A DNA stretch of 64,000 nt, taken from contig JARWIR010000016.1 of NCBI GenBank assembly GCA_029959085.1, positions 11,019,441-11,083,440 on the forward strand. Reading direction: 5' to 3'. The translations under genes and the position numbers were made by a program. Source of the stretch: Nemophila menziesii. Lineage: Eukaryota > Streptophyta > Magnoliopsida > Boraginales > Hydrophyllaceae. Each line of letters starts with the position of its first letter. Positions within the stretch are counted from its first letter, which is position 1. Below, in pieces: positions 57,489 through 64,000 of the stretch. The notes under the pieces were generated by a model. The model made no database searches. It saw only the letters and a program-made list of their open reading frames with translations, and had not been told where the DNA came from.

Positions 57489-60400
57489 CTAATCCAATAT
57501 TTTAGGATGGACATGAATCTTGAGTTCCTCATTGCCGTAGTCCAGTTGTTCTTCCTGAATGTGTCTGGCTGATTTTGCAGCAGAAGTACTGCACCACATG
57601 ACCTTAGTCATCAAAAGTGTATCAACTTCCCCAATACTTTGAGGGATCTCTTTAAGTTGCAAACATTTATGCAATAATAGACGCTCAAGCCGGGGAAAGT
57701 GGTCCACAGTTGTAATCCATTCCACAACATTCAGAGTATCCAACTTCAAAAACTTGAGATTTGGGAATAATACATCTTCTTCCATTTCCCATATTTCACC
57801 CTCAAATGCATTACCCAGTAATTTCAGAACCTCCAAATTTTCAAGCCTCACTAGCTGTGAAATTTCATTCCATGGCATTCGAAAATTTGTCAAGGTTAAC
57901 TTTTTCAGATTTGAGGGAAAGTTAAATAGACATGGATATCGCATCTCTCCATTGTAAAATACCTTCAATGTTTCGAGTTTATTGAGAAACTCCAACACCG
58001 GAAATCGATTGCAATTTGTAGCAGCATCCCAGGAATCCAAAAAAATGCACTTCAGTTTTCGAATGCCTCGTAGCATTTTCAACAGCTGCCCCGTATTATC
58101 TCCATATGCAAGAGATGGTGTGGAAAGAGTCTGGAGATTATCGTTTATAAAGGAGTTCTCAAGTCTGTAAGGTGTTATACCAAAACAGGCATGACCATTT
58201 ATATGAAAATGCCTTAACTTTGCTAACTTCCAAATGGAATCTGGTACATATACAGCTTTATCTTGTAAGGATTTGACACAAAAGGTTTCAAGGTTTAACA
58301 GATTGGTTATGGATTGGGGAACAGATACCATAGTGCCTTGAACTGCTAAGTATCTTAGATGAAGAAGCACATCAATCTGTCCGAATGAATTTCCTATGTT
58401 GATATCTTCAAAATTTAATATTCTAAGAAGCTTAAAGTTGCGAAAAATGAAGGAGATATCAGAGATATTACTTTGAGATCTATCACTAGCAGCAAAATAT
58501 AGCAGTGATCGGACAAGTGGACCAACCGGCTCACCTTTCAGTTTCAATATATGATTGGTTTTGTAATAAATGCAAAGGCGACGTTGGAAATATCTTATGG
58601 ATTTCGAAGAACGCGAAGACTTCAAGAAACAATTGGTCTTTGGAAAAATGTAGTGGCAACATTTGTAAAATGTACTACGTTCATCATCAGAACCTTGTAT
58701 TTGCTGGAAAAAGTTCTCTTTTCTAGCTTTAGTTGAGGCATACTCACGAAGTAGATCATGAACACGGCAAGATTTCACTCCACCATTGGACTTCTCTTGA
58801 GAAACCATTATTAGGCTTCTACCAATTAGATCTAGCAAGTATTCCTCTGCCACATCTTCTATTCTCCGTGAGACAGAATCTTTGATAAAACCTTCAGCCA
58901 TCCACAATCTTATCAATTTCTGTGCTGGGACCTCTTTATCCTCCAAAAATGCTCCAAAGTACAAAAAACATGGCTTTAAAGGATCTGGCAAGTGCTTGTA
59001 ACTCAACTCAATTACCCCTTTCTCATCATTAAGTATGTGTGAATTTAAATTTTGGGCAATCTCTTTCCACACATGTTTTTTCTTTTCCATCTTAGTGAGA
59101 AGCCCAGCAGTCAATACAACTGAAAGAGGTAGACCTTTACAATGTTTTGCAATTTCTGTTCCAACTTGTAATAGATCATGAGGGCAACTTTCATTCTGAA
59201 ATACCTTCTTTTGAAGCAATTCCCAACTTTCATCATTGGAGAGTGGATTAAGAGGTTGTAGCATGCTTCGAGATTGAGCTTTGAATGCTAATCCTTTTTG
59301 TCTAGTAGTGAAGATAATCCTACTCCCATTGTTCTGATCCGGGAAGCATCTCTTTATATCATTCCATGCTTCAATATCCCATAAATCATCAAGCACGACA
59401 AGGAATCTCAATCCCCTGAGACTTTTGCATAGCATAGCAGCTAATTCTTCATCATTTTTACGATGGATCGTGTCAGGGAGTTGCAGAACTTGACTTAAAA
59501 GCTCCAACAATAACTCCCTCTTCAGGTAAACTTGAGATACACACCCCCATGCTCGAACATGGAAGCAATTGACGACTGAGAAATCATTAAACAGTTTCTT
59601 AGCAAGAGTGGTCTTACCTTGTCCGGCCATTCCAAAAATTGAGATAATACGTAATGGTTTCAGATCTCCAGTAAGCTGTTCAAGCATCCTTTGTGTCTCT
59701 GTCTTGAAACCCACCACATCACCCTCCATTGTTGGTTTAGTATGTTGTGATGATGTTGAAGCATGATCTACAGGCATTTTAATGGTGAAGATATCCTTTC
59801 GACAATCACAACGGCAATAGCCAACCAACTCTGGGGAATCAGTGGTTATTAAAATCCTGCTGTCAGGCATGACATCATCATCCGGTAAAACTCCTCTTAA
59901 CTCATCTAAATCCTCAATGTCATCCACATCTTTCAAAACGATAAAATACTTCCTACCCTTGAGCAGATCGTGTAGCAACTTTTTCAATTTTTTCTCGCTC
60001 AAATATTCTATTTTACCGTAATTCTCCGAAGAGGCATTGCGTAGAAGTTGAATAAGCACCTCTTTTTTCCTTTCTTTATAGAATGAGACAGAACCCCATG
60101 TATATAAATGAAAGTCATATGATGTGGCTTTAAAGATTTCATTAAGCTTGTTATTGATTTCAATGTTGTTCAAAATGGCGATGATCTTATGCTTAACTGG
60201 CCTCATATGAACAATATGGCTTATGATTGACTTCATATCACCAAATTCCGCATTCAATTGCCCAAATTTATCTTCCAAGTCTTTATGAATATCTTGAAGC
60301 CAAATAACACTGTACCAAACAGGAATTATTTTAACTAGAAATAAATCAATGGCGTATTCTATTTGATATGCCAAATCTGTAATATCTTGGATGAGAATCT

Positions 60401-61061
60401 TTAGATCCGCATCCTCTTTACGTAGCATTGGTATTTTCACAAGACGACCACTTACCAAGTGTAAAATCTGTTGAAGCTGAAAGATCGAATACTTCAAAGG
60501 GCCAAGTGAATAAACATAATCAGACTTGGTTGCTTTTACCTGCTTCATATACTCCATAAGATGGTCGATATATCCGTGTTCACCAGCACTCCTCTGGTAG
60601 TATTCTCGTAATGCTAGCTTCCTCCATTCTTTAAAAATCCTTCTGGGAGCCTGCAACCAATAACTGGAACTTGGTAATAATGAACGAGCACTTTGTTTGT
60701 CCATCTTCTTGAGATCAAAATTGGAGATTGATGATCCAGCATCCCTGGCAAAAGATTTAAGTTGTATCAACGTACCATCTTGAACAAGGGATTGAGGAGG
60801 ATGAGGATCCATAAGAATTGCTCTAACGCAGTTCATTTCATCCAAGCGTTTGATTAATAATCTAGGCCAAGTAAGATCAGACAAAATTTCAACTTGTTCA
60901 AAGAAAGCATCAAGATGACCAAGAAAGTGCCTCTTGCTCATTTTCTTCTTTACAGTTCTCACTTTCTTCTTCATAATTCTCCATAAGTTCTTCAATTTTA
61001 TTTTTCTCTTGCTTTCTACTATTTTTTTTTTCTTGTGGACAAGTAATGACTGCAACAACAT
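57489..61061 (-). CDS. CC-NB-LRR resistance protein, R1/late-blight class, with extra partial NB-ARC
   Basis: Single exon, 1190 residues, no stop. Intracellular pathogen sensor; NB-ARC binds ADP/ATP as a switch. Layout: Lys-rich leader (1-41; an alternative start is M41, MSKRHFLGHL), CC-type N-terminal region with the AYQIEYAIDLFLV EDVID-like motif near 231-243, then a decayed NB-ARC piece (about 317-425), then a full NB-ARC: P-loop GMAGQGKTT (477-485), RNBS-A FHVRAWGCVSQ, kinase 2 FLVVLDDLWD (553-562), RNBS-B GSRIIFTTR (579-587), CKGLPLS (641-647), RNBS-D CFLYFGAFLED and the MHD motif as VHD (767-769). Irregular LRRs follow from about 845 to 1150 (LLRILNFEDI, LLHLRYLAVQG, LLNLETFCVK, LAKLRHFHI). 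All switch motifs look functional. The target pathogen cannot be inferred. Confidence 0.93.
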   Translation of the reverse strand: MLLQSLLVHKKKKIVESKRKIKLKNLWRIMKKKVRTVKKKMSKRHFLGHLDAFFEQVEILSDLTWPRLLIKRLDEMNCVRAILMDPHPPQSLVQDGTLIQLKSFARDAGSSISNFDLKKMDKQSARSLLPSSSYWLQAPRRIFKEWRKLALREYYQRSAGEHGYIDHLMEYMKQVKATKSDYVYSLGPLKYSIFQLQQILHLVSGRLVKIPMLRKEDADLKILIQDITDLAYQIEYAIDLFLVKIIPVWYSVIWLQDIHKDLEDKFGQLNAEFGDMKSIISHIVHMRPVKHKIIAILNNIEINNKLNEIFKATSYDFHLYTWGSVSFYKERKKEVLIQLLRNASSENYGKIEYLSEKKLKKLLHDLLKGRKYFIVLKDVDDIEDLDELRGVLPDDDVMPDSRILITTDSPELVGYCRCDCRKDIFTIKMPVDHASTSSQHTKPTMEGDVVGFKTETQRMLEQLTGDLKPLRIISIFGMAGQGKTTLAKKLFNDFSVVNCFHVRAWGCVSQVYLKRELLLELLSQVLQLPDTIHRKNDEELAAMLCKSLRGLRFLVVLDDLWDIEAWNDIKRCFPDQNNGSRIIFTTRQKGLAFKAQSRSMLQPLNPLSNDESWELLQKKVFQNESCPHDLLQVGTEIAKHCKGLPLSVVLTAGLLTKMEKKKHVWKEIAQNLNSHILNDEKGVIELSYKHLPDPLKPCFLYFGAFLEDKEVPAQKLIRLWMAEGFIKDSVSRRIEDVAEEYLLDLIGRSLIMVSQEKSNGGVKSCRVHDLLREYASTKARKENFFQQIQGSDDERSTFYKCCHYIFPKTNCFLKSSRSSKSIRYFQRRLCIYYKTNHILKLKGEPVGPLVRSLLYFAASDRSQSNISDISFIFRNFKLLRILNFEDINIGNSFGQIDVLLHLRYLAVQGTMVSVPQSITNLLNLETFCVKSLQDKAVYVPDSIWKLAKLRHFHINGHACFGITPYRLENSFINDNLQTLSTPSLAYGDNTGQLLKMLRGIRKLKCIFLDSWDAATNCNRFPVLEFLNKLETLKVFYNGEMRYPCLFNFPSNLKKLTLTNFRMPWNEISQLVRLENLEVLKLLGNAFEGEIWEMEEDVLFPNLKFLKLDTLNVVEWITTVDHFPRLERLLLHKCLQLKEIPQSIGEVDTLLMTKVMWCSTSAAKSARHIQEEQLDYGNEELKIHVHPKILD

Positions 61062-61352
61062 GTTGATTTTTTTCTAAAACTTAAAATGACAAGCGGTTCA
61101 ATTAATTGCGAAAAAGCTGAAATTGTAAGCTAATAATTAATAGTGTATAAGATAAGATATAGTGTATAGGATAAGATAGCTCATGTAGTGACTCATGTAG
61201 TGACTCATAGATAAGACAAAATAGTACAATTAGTTGTTAGTCATGCAAAACCACACAATGCTCTACATTGTGTACTATATATATTCCTATCTTGTAAACA
61301 GTTTTACAATCAATCAATATACACATTTCTATTATCTTTATTCTTGTTAATA

Positions 61353-61367
61353 TGGTATCATAGAGCC
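61353..61367 (+). other. Primer-binding site
   Basis: TGGTATCATAGAGCC is the plant Copia tRNA-Met site with one extra T compared with TGGTATCAGAGC. Confidence 0.75.
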
Positions 61368-61477
61368 AGCAAGATTTTTTTTTACAACAGCTTGTTTTCT
61401 TCATCTGCCATTAATGGCGATTTCAAGCTTTTCTTACTCATTTTAAATTTTCCTCTTCTTTCCGCTGCTTTCTCCCT

Positions 61478-64000
61478 ATGGCTTCTTCTTCATCCACTCC
61501 TTCCTCGTCTTCCTCTCCGATGATTACATCTAGTGCATCTATTCCTCCAGGATTGCTTCTTCTTCGACAAAACTGGAGTGGTTTAGTGCAGGTCAAACTA
61601 GATGCCTCTAACTATGTTTTATGGCGAGCTCAGATTGAAGCTGTTCTTGAAGCCCATGGCTATTTAACTCGTGTTACTAATCAAGCTGATATTCCAGCTG
61701 TTACCGATCCATTGTATTCTACATGGATTCTCGAAGATCAGCAACTAAAGGTTTCTTTACTTTCATCTATGATTCCTTCTGTTTTAACTCAAGTGGTCAA
61801 GTTAGCTAGTGCAAATGATGTTTGGGTTAAGCTTGAAGAGATCTTTGTATCTCAATGTCGAACACACATACATCAACTCAAGATGAAGCTGTGTAACATC
61901 AAGAAGGGTGATAAGCGTATGTCTGAGTATTTATCAGAAATTCAAGACCTATGTGATGGTCTTGAAACTGCTTCATCTGCACTTCCACTTGAAGACATCA
62001 TCATGTACACTCTTAAAGGCCTTCCTCATGAATATAATCAATTTAAGTCGAGTATTCGGATAACTAATGCTCATACCTCGACATTAAGCTTTCATTCGCT
62101 AAGTAGCTTATTAATTTCTGAAGAACTCCATATTTCTATGGCTGATTCGACTGAGAATTTACAAAGCTCTCACACAGCCTTGTTTACTTCTTCCTCACCA
62201 CAGTCTATGCCTTCAAACAGAGGTGGACGTGCATTTTCGCCTCGTGGTAGAGGTCGTGGACGAGCTAGAGGACCAGTTGGGAATAATTCGACACCAAATC
62301 CCTCATATTCAGGTTACAATTCTTCAAATTCCTCTAATTCAAACGTACCTACCTGTCAAATTTGTGTTCGTTTTGGTCACTCTGCAATAGATTGTTACTC
62401 TCGTGCTGATTTTGTCACTTTCCCTTCACCAAAAGCCTTGCAAAGACAAAATTACTCAGCTCACAACACTACAGTTGCTAATTATAATTCATCTAATTTC
62501 AACTCGGCTTCACCATCTCCTTCTACATCTTATAATACTCCACAGTCATCTAACTATCATTCATCTTCATCAAATTATAATCCGGAGTTATGGTATTTAG
62601 ATTCTGGGGCTAATAGTCATGTCACACCAGATCAAGGTATGCTTCAAAACTCTTCATCTTATTCTGGTGCTAACTCTGTAGCTGTTGGTAATGGTCATGC
62701 TTTGGATATAGCCAACATTGGGACTCGTAAGCTTTCCTTAAACAACTCATCCTTATACCTTAACTCTATCTTACATGTTCCAAAAATTGCTTCAAATTTA
62801 CTCTCTATTTCTCAATTTACTCGAGATAATAATTGTTGTGTTGTGTTTAATGCAAATTCTGTGTCTATTCATGATCTAGCCTCTCACAAACTCTTGTTTC
62901 AGGGCCCTTGTGAAGGTGGTCTATATCCTTTTCGAGTTGAGTCAACCATGGTTTCTCCCTCGTTCACACCCTCCAAGATTCAGTGTCTTTCTTCTTCAAC
63001 TGTTTCTTCACAAGCTCATTTGTGGCATCTTAGACTTGGACACCCCTCTTCAAATGTGTCATCTACTTTGTCTCATGTTTTAGATACAAAGCTTAACTTC
63101 AATGGTGTTTTATGTAATTCTTGTGCTACTTCTAAATCTCACAAGCTATCTTTTCCTTTGTCTACATCTAGAAGTAAATTTCCTTTTAGTTTAATACACT
63201 CAGATGTTTGGGGTCCATCTCCCATTGCATCTTGTTCTTCTTTTAAGTATTACATTGTGTTTATTGATGATTTCAGTCGATTTTCTTGGATTTATCCTCT
63301 TGTTCATAAATCAGATGTTCCTAAAGTATTTCAAATATTCTATGAAATGATTCTTACTCAATTCAAACTAAAAATTCAAACTCTAAGGTCAGATAATGGT
63401 GGTGAATACACTAGTTTCATTTTGCAAAATTTTCTTCAATCAAAAGGCATTATTCATCAAACTAGTTGTCCTCACACACCTGAACAAAATGGCATCTCTG
63501 AAAGAAAACATAGACACTTGATAGAAACCACTAGAACCTTGCTAACTCACAGTTCACTACCTCACAAATTTTGGCTTGAAGCCTTATCTGCTAGTGTCTA
63601 TTTAATAAATATATTACCCACACCTTCCCTTCAGAATAAATCTCCTTATGAGATGCTTTATCAAACTACTCCTTCTTACTCTCATCTTAAAGTCTTTGGG
63701 TGTCTGTGTTATCCATGGCTCAAGCCATATAGCCCTCATAAACTTGCACCTAAATCTGAAATATGTGTTTTTCTTGGTTATTGTTCACATTCCAAGGGTT
63801 ACAAATGTTATTCTTTGTCATCTAAAAAGGTTTTTATTTCAAGACATGTTGTTTTCAATGAGTGTCAATTCCCTTTTGAAAGTTCATTCCCTATTGATAC
63901 TCCTCAACATGATCAACCCTCTACATCCTATATTGATTTGTTTGAGTCTCATATTAATCCTAATTCTATTTCTCACCCTTTCTCATCTGTCATAAACTCT
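61478..64000 (+). CDS. Copia gag-pol polyprotein, open to window edge
   Basis: From ATG 61478 the frame stays open for 841 codons to the last base. It encodes the retroelement capsid protein, protease and integrase; RT and RNase H must lie beyond. Gag: LDASNYVLWRAQIEAVLEAH, WVKLEEIF, LKMKLCNIKKGDKRMSEYL; an arginine-glycine-rich linker (RGRGRGRARG); zinc knuckle CQICVRFGHSAIDC from residue 293; protease WYLDSGANSHVT with D375; GAG-pre-integrase HLWHLRLGHPSS; integrase with D576 (HSDVWGP), D639 (LRSDNGGEY) and E675 (GISERKHR), exactly D-35-E between the last two; then FLGYCSHSKGYKCY. No lesions in this part, unlike the element at 44.7-50.2 kb, so this is a younger insertion that may be competent. 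Confidence 0.93.
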   Translation, partial: MASSSSTPSSSSSPMITSSASIPPGLLLLRQNWSGLVQVKLDASNYVLWRAQIEAVLEAHGYLTRVTNQADIPAVTDPLYSTWILEDQQLKVSLLSSMIPSVLTQVVKLASANDVWVKLEEIFVSQCRTHIHQLKMKLCNIKKGDKRMSEYLSEIQDLCDGLETASSALPLEDIIMYTLKGLPHEYNQFKSSIRITNAHTSTLSFHSLSSLLISEELHISMADSTENLQSSHTALFTSSSPQSMPSNRGGRAFSPRGRGRGRARGPVGNNSTPNPSYSGYNSSNSSNSNVPTCQICVRFGHSAIDCYSRADFVTFPSPKALQRQNYSAHNTTVANYNSSNFNSASPSPSTSYNTPQSSNYHSSSSNYNPELWYLDSGANSHVTPDQGMLQNSSSYSGANSVAVGNGHALDIANIGTRKLSLNNSSLYLNSILHVPKIASNLLSISQFTRDNNCCVVFNANSVSIHDLASHKLLFQGPCEGGLYPFRVESTMVSPSFTPSKIQCLSSSTVSSQAHLWHLRLGHPSSNVSSTLSHVLDTKLNFNGVLCNSCATSKSHKLSFPLSTSRSKFPFSLIHSDVWGPSPIASCSSFKYYIVFIDDFSRFSWIYPLVHKSDVPKVFQIFYEMILTQFKLKIQTLRSDNGGEYTSFILQNFLQSKGIIHQTSCPHTPEQNGISERKHRHLIETTRTLLTHSSLPHKFWLEALSASVYLINILPTPSLQNKSPYEMLYQTTPSYSHLKVFGCLCYPWLKPYSPHKLAPKSEICVFLGYCSHSKGYKCYSLSSKKVFISRHVVFNECQFPFESSFPIDTPQHDQPSTSYIDLFESHINPNSISHPFSSVINS

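Larger units (their letters stand above)
61124..64000 (+). mobile_element. Ty1/Copia retrotransposon, truncated by window edge
   Basis: A probable 5' LTR (about 61124-61352), a primer site at 61353 and an intact gag-pol frame to the last base. The LTR holds a repeated TCATGTAGTGACTCATGTAG-type word and ATATATATTCC. The 3' LTR lies beyond the window, so LTR limits are estimates. Confidence 0.8.

Noticed and set aside
57754..59766. Plus-strand ORFs of 60-73 codons across the resistance gene
   Set aside because: Antisense shadows of the long NB-LRR frame.
63648..63995. 115-codon ORF near the window end
   Set aside because: It lies in another frame of the open Copia gag-pol that covers the region.

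Overview
This is an AT-rich, intron-containing, transposon-rich plant nuclear segment. Dicot-type NAC, sphinganine hydroxylase and At4g09670-type oxidoreductase genes, plus a CC-NB-LRR of the R1/late-blight class and SINEs common in asterids, suggest a eudicot and probably an asterid. The species cannot be read from the sequence.

I can support six protein-coding host genes, one host pseudogene and one possibly domesticated RNase H ORF. In order they are: a two-exon sphinganine C4-hydroxylase (minus, 2431-3274); a stand-alone RNase H-like ORF with all four acidic residues (8502-9128); a seven-exon HROB/MCM8IP homologue with an E2F-like box just before its ATG (10670-12648); a membrane-tethered NAC factor of the ANAC013/ANAC017 type (18030-20399); three Gfo/Idh/MocA oxidoreductase paralogues (40704-41897 intact, 52770-54230 intact, 55048-56212 dead); and a 1190-residue CC-NB-LRR with an extra decayed NB-ARC piece (minus, 57489-61061).

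The rest is mostly mobile DNA. 0.1-9 kb holds RNase H remnants, a segmental duplication, a MITE, a Copia scrap and a Gypsy solo LTR. 13-25 kb holds nested MITEs, a 0.5 kb long inverted repeat and SINE sequence. 26.2-34.3 kb is two Gypsy 3' halves joined head to head in opposite orientation. 35.2-37.5 kb is a Russian-doll nest: SINE, then a hAT MITE beside its poly(A) tail, then a third element inside the MITE. 38.2-40.3 kb is a CA-rich satellite and a Copia gag relic. 44.7-50.2 kb is a decayed Copia element with both LTRs, and together with an unclassified element at 50.8-52.2 kb it separates oxidoreductase copy 1 from copies 2 and 3. A TRIM with identical LTRs sits at the promoter of oxidoreductase copy 2. 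The window ends inside a Copia element whose gag-pol frame is uninterrupted for 841 codons.

The host genes act independently: sphingolipid synthesis, recombination repair, organelle-stress transcription, redox metabolism and pathogen sensing. No operon-like system is present. The most notable items are the double NB-ARC layout of the resistance protein, the recent TRIM at a TATA box, the E2F-like site on the HROB gene, the retainable NAC intron that would remove the membrane anchor, and an unclassified repeat family with shared ends but different coding-like tandem-repeat cores.
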